From: Dryomyza anilis
Lineage: Eukaryota; Arthropoda; Insecta; Diptera; Dryomyzidae
Length of the DNA: 64,000 nucleotides
NCBI GenBank assembly: GCA_951804985.1
Contig: OX638133.1
Span: forward strand, 26,318,963 to 26,382,962
Direction of reading: 5' to 3'
This document shows, one piece after another, positions 1 to 11,146 of this stretch. The translations under genes were made by a program, and so were the position numbers. The notes under the pieces were generated by a model that saw only the letters and a list, made by a program, of their open reading frames with translations, did not search any database and was not told where the DNA came from. Numbering within the stretch: position 1 is the stretch's first letter; each line of letters begins with the position of its first letter.

Positions 1-1660
1 CAATTTATATGTATGAGAACGTTTAAAAATTAGAAGAGATAATAAACCCAGGAAATGGCCCCATTGACAACAAGGTCATCAATGATGAATCGAGGACATC
101 AGAAAATTTGTCATTGATGAATATGTCTACAACAATTTATGACATTGCATTAAAGACGTCATACACTATATGTCATATATACATATATCAATGACATCTG
201 TCATTGATGAAATATTATTGATGACGTCATTGATGGAAATTAACATTCACGTCACATGCCCCTAAATGTATGCAGCATTTACGTTGTGAAATACAATGTG
301 AAATGCATACAACATACGTCTAGGGGCAGCATTTATGCGTAAAATTAAAAATTTGTGTTCGATGTCACCATGCCATATAATTCATAGGTACAAATTGTGG
401 GACCATTTTTTATAAAAGCGAGATTATAAGAAGTGGTAATGATGATAGGTGATGGCCGTTAGTGAAGTACGAAGAAAATAATAAAATTGAAATAATAAAT
501 AAAATAAGATAAAGAAAAAAAAATATAAATTAAAAAATTAATAAAATAATAAAAAAAATATATTTTTTTTACAAAAAAAAAGAAATATGTATGACAATCA
601 TTTGTGACTTCATTGATGAATGACGTGCTTGACATCGTTAATGCTACATCATGCATGAATCAGTGGACATTTGTATGAAAACATAGGGGAATCATTAAGC
701 AATCATTGGTGACATTTCCTGCTGGGATCAGTCGATTTATTTTCGGCTTAGACCGACTATAACTCAGTTTAAACCGACTATAACTTTAATAATTTGTACT
801 AACTTCATCACACCAACTATTACAATATCCCTACTTAAAGATTTCCCACACCCAGAAAAAAATCATGGTAAATTGATAGTATTTCAATAGAAAAACAATA
901 ATTTATACCATTAAAATTGGTCAATAGGATGCGTCCCATTAGTTCAGTAATATTGAAACTGTTAATACAATGTGTGAGTGTATCATAAATTTTATAATGT
1001 GAAATTTTAATTACAATAAGAAAGACCTATACAAATTTAATGATACGTATTATTAATTTTATGGTAAAGTCGAATTACATTTTCCTAATAATTTATTAAA
1101 ACAAAAATGTATTTTAGTTAATTTATTGTATAATTTATTTTATTTAAATGTCGAAATTGATATTCATTTTTACAACACACACATAAAAAGACACTTCTTG
1201 CTGCAAAATATTATAAAACATTTAATGTTTGCTTTGGTTTCCAATAATTGATTGTAGTACTTGAGTCTGCAGTTATTTTTGAGTCCGTTGCCATAACAGA
1301 AGTTCGATGTATTACTTATTTTCTGTAATAAATAAAAATTTAAATATAAATAAATATATAAATATAATTTATTTACATTAAATACATTAGTCCTTACCAA
1401 TGTCGCGTTTAGTAGGGTGGATTATTACAAAAAAATACATGCGACCATTTTGAGTAAACACGCAGAATGACGTACAAAACGAACATGTTTGTATTCGTTT
1501 TATGTTTTTTACACCACGTTTATTATTATAGGACGAAACCATTAAAACAACAGTGTTTTTTCTATTTAAAATAATAATATTGAAATATTTAAATTTATGG
1601 TAGTGAATTTTTCAAATACTATTGAATTAATTAGAAAACTTTTGATTTAAAAAGAAAAAA
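1..1660. other. Intergenic AT-rich DNA, no gene seen
   Basis: No supportable gene lies here. Positions about 60-240 and 600-660 carry many degenerate copies of a TCATTGATGA-like motif mixed with GACGTCAT (a CRE-like TGACGTCA core lies near 222). The rest is AT-rich sequence with A and T runs. Short open frames here are made of poly-A/T and are not convincing. Confidence 0.6.
257..328. repeat. Short imperfect hairpin
   Basis: TGCCCCTA at 257-264 is exactly mirrored by TAGGGGCA at 321-328. The sequence between partly pairs (ATGTATGC against GCATACAA). It could be a tiny MITE or a transcribed hairpin; nothing shows a function. Confidence 0.4.
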
Positions 1661-1751
1661 CTATTAATACATGAAACATAAGATCAATGGCCGTACCATA
1701 AAGTACTTAATGGTACATTTTCTTCTGAGTGCATGTGAGCTAATTTTCCTT

Positions 1752-2144
1752 ACTAGTTTCTTTTATTTTTTATTTTTTGTTTTTCATTTTTTGGTTGCAT
1801 TTTTTATGCATTATTTCTTTTTTATTTTTGTTTTTGTATTTCTGCTTTTGATTTTGTGTTTTTGGTATTGTTCTTGTGCTTTTGTTTTTATACATTTGAT
1901 TTTGTTGTTGTTTTTGTGGGTTTACGTTGTCTTGTGTTCTTTTGTTTTTGTTTTGTTTTTGTTTTGTATTTGCGGTTGTTTTTTAGTGTTTTTGCTTTTG
2001 TCTTATGCATTTGTTTTTGTGTTTTTATTTATGCTTCTGTTTTTAGGATTATTGTTTTTGCTTTTTTCCAATTACTTTGTTTTTTGTGTTTGTGTATTTT
2101 GTTTATGTGTATGGAATAACGGACAAAATTTGAGTTTCTTTTAA
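1752..2144 (+). repeat. T-rich low-complexity tract (degenerate GCTTTTGTTTTTGTG)
   Basis: This is a run of T-rich words such as TTTTTGTTTTTG and GCTTTTG. It is open in more than one frame only because stop codons are rare in this composition. The same word style occurs in the T-rich segment of the composite elements at 5140-5230, 12020-12165, 18850-18990 and 19190-19280, so this may be a fragment of one. Confidence 0.55.
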
Positions 2145-2347
2145 GACTGTTCTATTGTCCCGTCCGGAACCAAAAAGGTATATTTATTATCATATTAAAC
2201 AAAAAAAAAAATTCTGTTTCTTTCTTGTCATTTTCAAAAATGTAAACTTCTATTCTTTAGTAATTCCAGAAAACTGTTCACAGTTCATTTTAAATCGGTC
2301 CCGTCTAGAACTTTTAGTATTAACTGTGAAAAAGCACAGTATAACAT

Positions 2348-3538
2348 ATAAAAAAAAAAAAACCTTTTTAAAAATCAAGCTTTTATAAAAATCTGTACTA
2401 AAAAATTAAAAATAAATTTACTAAAAATATAAAATATATTTATAGTAGGTATGTATATTTATAATGAATACTTATTAATATATGAAATAAATTAAATTCA
2501 ATCTTATTCAAATTATATTATTAAGATATACGTTTAAAGGAAATAAATTTTAAAATTTACTAAGAGGTTTCCAAATACAAAAATAAAAGCGTGCGGCGAA
2601 TATATTAAAAATTACCAGCATATTACATTTGTAAATGTGTAGCTTAAATATGTATTTTAACTATCAAAGGAATACAATTATGATCATATTTATATATAGA
2701 TATATATTTATCTTATACATCACAAACCTACAACTCTTTATACTTTAAATCTCGCAACCGCTTAGCACACTATAACCTTTCACAGCCTAAGACAAGATTG
2801 TATAGGAGATATCACGTCCCGTTGTCCAGTTACACCCAGATTCTACATGGCGATTATAATGTAAACTATGACCTTTTACTTCAATTTTTAAAACTACTAC
2901 TTTTATAAGTCGAGAGTTGTAGCATTTTAAAAGGTTTGCTTATTTGACAGGTGCCACACACCTCGGTGAAATTACGACCCTTTCTGGCAAGGAGATATAT
3001 AACGTTAATCTACATCATTTAGACAAATTCCATGACTTAAATTAAGTACATAAATAAATATTTCTAATTAAAAGTTCAGTTTTGCCAGATTATCCTGAGG
3101 TAAAAACATAACACATGCCAAAAAAATATCATTGGACTTCCGATACCAGCACTGCCTTCAAAACTCATAGATACTTCCACACAGATCTACCCCTTCTCCA
3201 AAATTATATTGAAAACTATTGCAAAGTTGAATTAAATTGCAAAGTTTATTAGTGCTAGAGTTGGACTGTAATATTCAATAATTTTGCCGCACGCTTTTAT
3301 TTTTGTATTTGGAAACCTCTTAGTAAATTTTAAAATTTATTTCCTTTAAACGTATATCTTAATAATATAATTTGAATAAGATTGAATTTAATTTATTTCA
3401 TATATTAATAAGTATTCATTATAAATATACATACCTACTACTTATAAATATATTTTATATTTTTAGTAAATTTATTTTTAATTTTTTAGTACAGATTTTT
3501 ATAAAAGCTTGATTTTTAAAAAGTTTTTTTTTTATTAG
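2348..3538. mobile_element. Foldback-type element with two ~250-bp inverted arms
   Basis: Sequence at about 2348-2605 recurs as its reverse complement at about 3283-3538. The arms are nearly identical; the clearest difference is a 4-bp indel beside GTAGGTATG (left near 2444, right near 3440). The inner ends both carry AAAGCGTGCGGC. The spacer of about 680 bp has no ORF. Near-identity over some 250 bp suggests recent formation or homogenisation. No target duplication is obvious, because both outer ends run into A/T homopolymers. It is a non-autonomous inverted-repeat transposon or a simple inverted duplication. Confidence 0.75.
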
Positions 3539-3589
3539 TTTTTTTATTTTTACTTTTTTAGTCGTTATATGGTTATTAGAATTATTATT

Positions 3590-4440
3590 TTGCATAGATC
3601 GGTTCAGCGGTTACCGAGTTATATTTTCCCCCTTAACACCTTCGTCGGTGTAATTTGAACTACTTTCTAGTCTTTGAAAATTTCCGCAACGATTTCCTGT
3701 ACCAAGCATTGTCGAGATCAGTTAAGTGATAACCGAGATATAAAATTTTGATCTTAACACCCTCTATCGATATAATTTATAACTACACTCTAGAGTATGT
3801 TAAATTTGGTGCCCGCAAGAGTAATTGTACCAAGTTTTTCATATATCGGTTCAGCAGTTACCGCGAAATGTTTTGTCCTTACCGCCCTCTATCGATACAA
3901 TTTCGAACTATACACTAGCATATCGTCGTTGTAGAACGAAAAGTCACCAAATACATTTTCAAAATGCCAAATATTTATTTACAAAAATCTTTATATACAT
4001 TTCTGTTAACTTTTAATCGATGATATCAATTTTTTTAACCAAATGATAAGAAAATGTAAATCTATCAATTGATATTTCAACCTTAAAAATGCATCAATTA
4101 CTTTTTATAGTATTAATCAACAAACTAAAAATTTAAATTATTCATAAAAATGTAGTTTTTGACTTTTCGTTCTAAAACGACGATATGTTAAATTGGGGTC
4201 CCGAAGGAGTCACTTAATGAAGTTTTGCATATATCGATTCAATGGTTACCGATATATAAAATTGTGCCTTTAACGCCCCCTATCGATGAAATTTAGTACT
4301 ACTTTCTGAACTGCATTAATTTGTGTGCTCGAAAGAATTACTGCACCAAGTTTTACAGAGATCGGTTCAGTGGTTACTGCGATATAGAATTTCGTACTTA
4401 ACGTCCTCTAGCGATGGAAAATCAAAGCTCTGAGTAATTA
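3590..4440. repeat. Tandem ~130-bp repeat, about five diverged units
   Basis: Each unit has 'ATCGGTTCAG(C/T)GGTTACCG', a 'TTAACRCCCTCTATCGAT' block, then 'AACTACTTTCTAG' and 'GTACCAAG'. The units are clearly related but diverged. A TA-flanked MITE (3923-4183) interrupts one of them. The array abuts the composite element starting at about 4500. Confidence 0.65.
3923..4183. mobile_element. MITE with TCGTCGTT terminal inverted repeats, TA target
   Basis: The ends are inverted repeats of about 25 bp: TCGTCGTTGTAGAACGAAAA on the left and the complement of TCGTCGTTTTAGAACGAAAA on the right. TA flanks both sides (3921-3922, 4184-4185). The sibling tandem unit near 3793 shows the uninterrupted site (CTAGAGTATGTTAAAT), so the boundaries are well supported. 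It has no coding capacity. TA duplication fits the Tc1/mariner superfamily. Confidence 0.75.
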
Positions 4441-4499
4441 AATATAACATATAAATAAATATGACATATTTTAGTCTTCAATACTATACATATTATATA

Positions 4500-5418
4500 C
4501 TAGCTGGACCCGTGCAGGACTCGTTCCAAGATTTTGTGAATTCAAAGATATGGATCGATTTTATTAATATAAAAAACATTTTTATTATTTATATCAGGGA
4601 AGATTTTATGGGTTTCATAAATGTATGGGTTTAAAATAAATTCTTCGCAGTAGAAATCTTCGCCGTATAATTCTTCCCCTTAGAACGCTTTCCCGTAGAA
4701 TTCTTCACCGTAGAGTTATTCCCAGTAGAAGTTTTAATGTGGTGAGTTTCATTGTGGTAAGTTTAGGTGTGGTGAATTTTGGTGTGGTGAGTTTTAGTGT
4801 GGTGAATTTAGTGTGGTGAGTTTTAGTGTGGTGAGTTTTAGTGTGGTCAGTTTGAGTGTGGTGAGTTTTAGTGTGGTGAATTTTTATTATGGGGAGTTTT
4901 AGTGTGGTGAATTTTAATGTTGTACATTTTATTGTGGTGAGTTTTAGTGTAGTGAATTTCAGTGTGGTGAGTTATAGAGTGGTGAGTTTTAGTGTGGTGA
5001 GTTATAATATGGGGAGTTTTATTGTGGTGAATTTTAGTGTGGAGAGTTTTAGTGTAGTGAGTTTTAGTGTGGTGAGTTTTAGTGTGGTGAATTTTAGTGT
5101 GGTGAATTTTATTGTGGTAAGAGGATTTTAGTTTTATGTTATTGCTTTTATTTTTGTGTTTTTGCTTTTGTTTTGTGCTTTTGCTTTTGTGTTTTTACTT
5201 TTAATGTTTTTTTTTTGTATTTGAGTTTTTTGTTTCATGTTCGTAGCTGGTGAAACTGCCGAGTTATATCATATTGAAAGTTTAGGTTGTATTGGAGGTG
5301 CCACGCCTATTTGTCCAATCCCGCCCATATATATCCTATCATTCCTTCCAGATAATACCGCATCTGTGGTAAAAATTTCAAGAAAATCGGATGAGCAGTT
5401 TTATTTATTATATTAAAA
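4500..5418 (+). mobile_element. Composite minisatellite element, copy A
   Basis: Order of parts: terminus CTAGCTGGACCCGTGCA; an AT-rich block; a short 'GTAGAATTCTTCCCC' 15-bp minisatellite (about 4650-4725); a long 15-bp minisatellite GTGGTGAGTTTTAGT (about 4735-5125); T-rich GCTTTTG sequence; then a conserved distal block with GGAGGTGCCACGCCTAT and AAATTTCAAGAAAATCGG. The same order occurs at 11147, 18107 and 27358. The 15-bp units read as a Val-Val-Asn-Phe-Ser pattern, which is an artefact. It resembles mini-me or Helentron-like non-autonomous elements of Diptera, but the family is not certain. Confidence 0.7.
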
Positions 5419-5431
5419 GCATTTGATCTTA

Positions 5432-5870
5432 CTAGGTGAAGATCAGATTTCAGAGGGTCCATTAATAATTAATGTGACCTCTAGCGGAGAAAATTCGAAG
5501 TTCTAAGTTTGCCAAATTTTTACCCGTTGCCAATACTATACATGTTTTAAATTTCAATTTTCTAGGTGAAGAACGCACTTTAGAGGATCCATTAATAGCA
5601 AATGCGCCCCCTAGCGGACAAAATTCAAAGTTCTGAGTTTGCCATATTTTTCCCCGTGTCTAAAACTATACATATTCTAAATTTCAACATTCTAGGTAAA
5701 GAACAGATCTCACACGGTCTAAAAATAGTTTTAGCGCCCCCTATCGGCCAAAATTCGAACTTTAAAATTTATTTTTATATGTGCCACATCGAATACTATA
5801 TGTGTTCCAAGTTTCAACTCGATCGGAAATAAGGAAGTATGTTAAATTTGATATTTTTGTGCCCGACATA
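5432..5870. repeat. Tandem ~130-bp repeat with 'CCCCCTAGCGG' core
   Basis: There are three to four units, each with TCTAGGTGAAGA, GATCCATTAATA, GCCCCCTAGCGGACAAAATT and ACTATACATRTTYTAAATTTC. The layout is similar to the 3590-4440 array, but the sequence differs. No coding content. Confidence 0.6.
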
Positions 5871-6440
5871 CTAACAAACGAACAAACGAACAAAGGTACA
5901 AACAAGTGAAGTTAAATAAAAGCTTGTAAAAAAATCTTAAAAATTGTAAAAAAATCGAAAAAGTATTGTATTGTATAAAAAAATCGTAGTGAACTTTTTG
6001 TCCCGTCGGAACTATTGTCCCGTCCGGAATTTGTGTGTGGTTTACTATCAAAAACTTATACACTTTAAGAACAAATTGTATGTATTCAAAAAAGTACATT
6101 ATCTCATTTATTCTTTTTAAATAATGGACAAAAAAAAAAACAATTTGTTCGAAAAAGTTTTATTTAGAAAAAAAGCGTTGTGAAAATTTAAATGCGGAAC
6201 TTTTTGTTCCTTCCTATGATTTATTATGAAAAAACTATAAACTTCAGGCACAAAGTGTGCATATATGGAAAAAAGAACCATATCTCAACTTCATTAGTAT
6301 TTAGAAATTTTGTATTTTTTATGTTAATAATCGTTTTGGATATAGCGAAAATTGTTTCCTAATAAAAACGCACATTTTTTCTGAACTGCATGCGGTTGGC
6401 AACGCGTTCGTACCACGTTGCCACCAAACAGAAATTGTCA
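5870..6440. other. AT-rich spacer with diverged duplicated segments
   Basis: Two related stretches (about 5985-6120 and 6195-6340) share 'TTTTTGTYCC', 'AAAACTATAMACTT' and a 'TATCTCA' segment. The motif 'TTGTCCCGTCCGGAA' also occurs near 2155, so this is another dispersed repeat. No gene is seen. Confidence 0.45.
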
Positions 6441-7230
6441 CTTAATTTCTTTATGCTATAAATAACTTCAATCACAACAACAGCAACCGCATCAACAACT
6501 GGTCTGCTGCTAAATAACATGTTTTGTCTCTTTCCAACAGACAGCAGACATTCGACGCTTTGAGTCATTTGCAAACATTTTTAGTTGACAAACAAGTCAA
6601 CAACAAAAGCCAATAACAGCAACTACAAAAACAAAAATATACAAAAAAAAAATACTTTAACGTCAATAACAACAATGAGAGCCAATAATGATTACAACAA
6701 CAACAAAGACTAGTATTATAATAACAACAAGAGAAGCAATAGCAGCAGCATCCTCCAAAACCAGAGTTGCAATTGCCATTTACGCTAGTTGCAAACTGCA
6801 AAAAAAGCAATAACAACAAAATCAATAATAACAAAAACAAAATACAAAAAAATTATAAAAACAACAGAAAACAAAACAAAGTCTGCAATAATAACAACAG
6901 GTAAAACTTGCCATAATCGTTGGTTTATTTTTAGAATCACAACGATAACAATAACAACAGCCGCAACAATAAGCATTCAGAAAAAAAATATATATTTTGT
7001 AGAGAAAAATATATATATAAAAAAAAACGAACTCAATCTGGCAGCTTTGCTGCATACACAAACAATAACAGCAATCACAACAATCCCAACAACATAAGAG
7101 CAGCAGCATCAGCAACAACAGATTTGCAAACCAGCTTCCAGCTTGTGTGCGTTTTATGCTGACCCAACGGGAAACAGCACTCGAAAACACTGTTGCGCAA
7201 TTTAAAAAATAAAAGTCCAACTTTACACAA
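6440..7230. other. CAA/CAG-rich low-complexity stretch
   Basis: Imperfect CAACAA, AACAGC and AATAAC words run through this stretch and yield Asn/Thr/Ile-rich (plus) or Cys/Tyr/Leu-rich (minus) open frames. Such tracts are common in fly introns, UTRs and intergenic DNA. No splice-consistent gene model or conserved domain is visible. Confidence 0.5.
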
Positions 7231-8340
7231 CTATGGCATATACAGGGTGGTCTGTTTCAGGAAAGAAATATTTTAGGGACTTATTCCATGGTTTATTTTA
7301 TGAAAAAAAATCATTAAAAAAATTGGAAAAAAACGAGAAAGTGTGATGATACACAGTTTGTAATATTGCAAAATTTCGAATTAGAACTTCGAAGAAATTG
7401 AGCTATTAATGTCAAAAATGTATAAGTTACATTTGCGGACAAAATAAATTATCTGAAAGTATTATTGATTTCGACATAAATAGGCATAAAAATAAAAATA
7501 GAAAAAATGTGGGCCAATCACGTCAATTTTTTGAGCACGTTCGTAATTAATTTTAAATTTTGTAACTTTATCTTAAATACTTTACGAAATATGAGATCCT
7601 AAAAAGTAAACCCATATCTTGTATGGTGTAGTACGTTGACTAATTTCACTCATTTTCGAACTTCAAATTACTTTTCTACTAAAATATATTTAAATTAAAT
7701 TTCATCTCATTCGGAATATAGTTTATCAAGTTATCATGTATAGGCGAACAGACAGACGGCCAAGTCTAAATCGACTCGAAAAGTGATGCTGATCAAGATA
7801 ATATATACTTTTCATACCTATTCTAAGATGCTCTTAAATAGCCTCATTTACATAGTATAATCTGTAACCCATGGGTGTAGGGTATAAAAACACAAATTTT
7901 TCTAATGCTTTATGTGAATTATTTCTGACCTCAAAATGTATCCATAGATTTATATTATTTTTACGTCGTTTTTTGTAAAAAGGCTGCAGGATAATTTTGG
8001 AATATCACAAACTGTGAAGCATCTCGCTTTTTAGATTTTACCCAAATTTTTAAATGCATCTTTGATTTAAATGTTTGTCGAAGAAAATTTTCGAGTTCTT
8101 CTATCGAATTTTCTCAAATCAGTAAACTAATTTTAAAATGTTGTGAGACGTGTTTATTGGAATTTAAATTATCTTTTATTTAGTATTAAATTCGATCAAA
8201 CATGTTATTTAAAACGCGTAATATTTGCAAATATATTTGACCACTTTTATGAAAGCTCGGTTCAAAAGTTATTGGCCGATATCTTGTAAATTTATCCATA
8301 GAAATTTTGTTAATTAATATATATCTCCTAACGCATTGGC
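7230..8340. repeat. Diverged dispersed repeat, related to 54880-56370
   Basis: The stretch carries 'GTGTAGGGTATAAAAA', 'TTTTTACGTCGTTTT', 'TCTAATGCTTT' and 'CGCTTTTTAGA' in the same order as 55510-55720. An upstream part (about 7570-7745: 'CTTTACGAAATATGAG', 'GACTAATTTCACTCATTTT') matches 54870-54980. A GACAGACGG word and 'AGTGATGCTGATCAAGATA' tie it to the element at 45955-46575. It is an old non-coding mobile-element copy. Confidence 0.55.
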
Positions 8341-9336
8341 TAAGGAACATAAAATGTATAAGGGGCTATCCAAATATCTACATTTAAGATTGCGTTTTCT
8401 GTTGAAATTCCCGTTTTGGGTTGAAATTCCCGTTTTGTGTTGAAATTTAATGTTGAATTATACTATGGAACGTTTGTTTAAGTAATTCGAGAACTATAAA
8501 TTCGAGAACTATTTTTTAATACTTTTGCACTTCCCTCAGGCACGCAGTTAATACGCATGGAAATCACATATCAAAGCAAGTTCTTAGTTAGCCAAAGGTG
8601 TTTTCTGCTATAGTGTGAAAGAAAAATTGGCATGGTAATGGCAGTGTATAGTAGCCAATACAGGTGGAAGCTAAATGGTAGGTACAGGCAGGTGATTGTA
8701 GGTAATAGGGGGAAAGAAAAATCGAATGTAGACTTAACTTATAAAATGAGTTAAGTCTACTCTACTACACTAGTGAACAAAAATGGGTAAAAGGTCGGAC
8801 CAAAGAATGTTAACTACAAACCACATTAAATGTAATCTCTCTAAGCAGATATTTTAAAAATTATGTAAAAAATAAATAAATTTTGAAAACTATGACCTTT
8901 TAAAATTACACTCATAGCGGCGACCAACTCATCAAACCAACTTATTCGGTTATATCAACTGTTATGTCGGATCTTATAGCCAAAACTGATGGAGTTGTAG
9001 TTTGAACTACAACTAATTTTTAACAGTTTTGAAACATTTTGGTATGTACGTATAATCAAACTGAATATGGGAGTTCGTTTAACTAATTTGCAGTAATTTC
9101 GTTTAAACTGAATGATGTAGGTTGGTACAATGAACCAATTCGTTATTTAAAAGTCTTACCAAATTACAGCGTTTTGGGTATAATACCAAATCAGTAGTTG
9201 AGAGAACCGAATAATTTGGTTGGCGCTACTAATTTATATTTGGCTATACTATTATAAATATTTATTTGTATTTTTTAATGACTCAGAAATTTTAACATAC
9301 CAAAATAAATATTTCTAATTTTGGTTCAAAAATCTT
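8340..9336. other. Intergenic AT-rich DNA with a perfect hairpin
   Basis: No gene is seen. A short tandem duplication of 'GTTGAAATTCCCGTTTTG' lies near 8400-8440, and a hairpin at 8728-8760 is listed separately. 8900-9230 has repeated 'CCAAMTYATTCGGTT'-like words, probably an old transposon fragment. Confidence 0.45.
8728..8760. repeat. Perfect 12-bp inverted repeat with 9-nt loop
   Basis: GTAGACTTAACT (8728-8739) is mirrored exactly by AGTTAAGTCTAC (8749-8760). The spacing allows a stable RNA hairpin. It may be the centre of a small palindromic element; no T-run makes it a terminator. Confidence 0.6.
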
Positions 9337-9345
9337 AATGTAGTA

Positions 9346-9544
9346 GCCGGTCTCAGCAGTCCAGAGGTAGCTCGCTGGACGTAAAGGTAGCGCGCATTCT
9401 GAAGGTCTCGGGTTCGAATCCCGGCTTGGGCATGGGCGCTCGTGGTGATATTAACCACAAAATCGTAAGGAATAGATTTCACAGTACAATGGATATATTC
9501 TGTCTGAGTGTTGTGGATCTTAGTAGATATTCCAAAAAAAAAAA
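9346..9544 (+). mobile_element. tRNA-derived SINE with poly-A tail and 9-bp target duplication
   Basis: The ~200-bp insert is flanked by AATGTAGTA on both sides (9337-9345 and 9545-9553) and ends in a run of A, which is the signature of LINE-driven retroposition. The head carries a perfect RNA polymerase III B box, GGTTCGAATCC (9411-9421), in a tRNA-like context. The A box is less clear. The body differs from the SINE family at 15.5, 29.7 and 33.5 kb. Its minus-strand reading contains GIRTRDL, a familiar false protein motif generated by tRNA-like sequence. Confidence 0.8.
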
Positions 9545-9599
9545 AATGTAGTAAAAACAACTACATCAAAAAGACATATATGAAACACTTTTTCCCGCT

Positions 9600-10060
9600 G
9601 GGTTGACACATATTTGGCAATATGCTGCCTTTAGTGTCATTACAGCAAATTATGAAAATACACAACAACAACAAACAAAAACAACAACATTACATTTTTT
9701 AATGTATGTTGTTGCTAAGTGCATTATTTGTTGCAACAGTTGTTATTGCTTTTCATTTAGTTTTGGCGTAATTTTTATTTTTAGACATTTGGCAACGCTG
9801 CTGATGCAAAATTTGACTGACTATGTTTTTGTTGTTTTTACAGTATTTTGTTGTTGTAGATATTGTTGTTGCAAATATGGTTTTATAAATTTCTGTTGAC
9901 TGTTCGTTGTTTTTTTTTTATTATTTTATTGTTGTTGTTGCAATTTTGTGTGTCAAGAAGTGGGTTAAACGTTATTTTGTTCTTAATTTTTTCGTTTACT
10001 TTTTTAAACTTCATTTTTTCTTGTTCTCATTTTTCTTGTTTTTGTAAAAAAAAAACCTGA
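9600..10060. other. GTT/CAA-rich low-complexity stretch
   Basis: TTGTTG and ACAACA words produce Cys/Phe-rich open frames in the plus direction. There is no domain, signal or consistent splice structure, so it is treated as non-coding. Confidence 0.5.
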
Positions 10061-10889
10061 GTCACCCACAATGCAATGGCAATGCGTGCTCCGGGATAAA
10101 CAAATAATTTATGACCCTGTGTGGGACACGATTGTGAGTTCGTTGTAGACGAGTCATCGGATGGTTGATTTTAGCGAGAGTTATAATTAAGATTTTCCGA
10201 GAATTCAATCAATATTCGCTTGTAGTCTGAACTTTTGGTCCGAACAGTTTTAAGGTACATGTTGTATATAAAATGGTAACTATATGTTAACTGATTTGTA
10301 ACTATTAAAAATGCTGCAGTGTCAAAAAAAATAATAATAAAAAACGAGACACTTCTTCAAATAGGCAGAAAGTGATAAAAGTGAAATCCCTTAAAAATTG
10401 CAAACTCGCTTTTTAATATAACAAAATGGGCGTGGCATAAAAGTTAAATAAAAAATTGTTATGTGATTATTTTCACAAAAAAAATAAATTCGATCCCTCT
10501 AAAAAATCAAAAACTTATATTTTTAACTATTTATTAAAATTAAAGTTAGGGCCTTTTTTAATTATGTGGGATCCCAAAATTTTATATGTCACAAACCCTG
10601 GGCGTGGGCGCTATGAAAAATTATAAGGGGGCATTCCACGTCAATTCGTCAAGCTGTGACCCCCTTTGATTGGCTTCTTATTTTAATATGTTGTGATTAT
10701 TGGAAAATGAAGTTTGGAAGTGAGAATGTTCAGCCTGATTCAAAATTTTATAGTTGAGGTAAACAATTAGTTAGCCCACATTAATATCCCCACCAAGGTG
10801 TACCATTATCAGGCCCGATTGACTATATGCCAACCCATGACTTAGTTCCCTGGCCATGACATTACTTTATTAATATTTTTGATATTAAA
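10060..10889. other. Intergenic DNA with a fragment of the GGTGTA/GGGCCCGA element
   Basis: No gene is seen. 10775-10835 ('TAATATCCCCACCAAGGTGT', then 'CAGGCCCGATTGACTATA') matches the right end of the element at 45955-46575, so an old, shortened copy lies here. Confidence 0.5.
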
Positions 10890-11130
10890 GGTGTGTGCGA
10901 GTTCGACTAAATTGCTGAGTAAACTAAATTGAACGACTTTTCATTCGATCACCATTCGGTAACCGGTAATTGTTAAAGTCTATAATCAATCCATTATCAT
11001 ATGCCTGTTTGCTGTCATCCAATTTAGTTAATTTTAGTCTGCTCGAAAATTTGCTAAATTGAAAAGTCGAAAACTGCATTACCGACAAAATTTAGTTTAG
11101 TCAGCAATTTAGTCGAACTCGCACATACCC
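10890..11130. mobile_element. 241-bp MITE with ~40-bp terminal inverted repeats
   Basis: The ends mirror each other for about 40 bp (TGTGCGAGTTCGACTAAATT and on to CTAAACTAAATT), with a few mismatches at the very tips. TAAA flanks both sides (10886-10889 and 11131-11134). It has no ORF and lies 16 bp before composite element copy B. The superfamily cannot be named; a TAAA or TTAA-like 4-bp target is possible. Confidence 0.75.
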
Positions 11131-11146
11131 TAAATATATATTTTGA

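Noticed and set aside
1671..2144. 157-codon hydrophobic frame resembling a membrane protein
   Set aside because: It is low-complexity T-rich DNA; Phe/Leu/Val content follows from composition, and no domain or consistent start is visible.
6785..7220. Cys/Tyr-rich frames on the minus strand
   Set aside because: Their composition follows from complementary CAA/CAG words; cysteine spacing is irregular and there is no signal peptide or splice support.
9346..9430. Functional tRNA genes at this site, at 29739 and at 33742 (minus)
   Set aside because: B boxes are good, but acceptor stems and cloverleaf pairing are poor and each lies in a SINE context.
9315..9560. Minus-strand frame containing GIRTRDL
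   Set aside because: This motif is a known by-product of translating tRNA-like SINE heads; the SINE explains the sequence.
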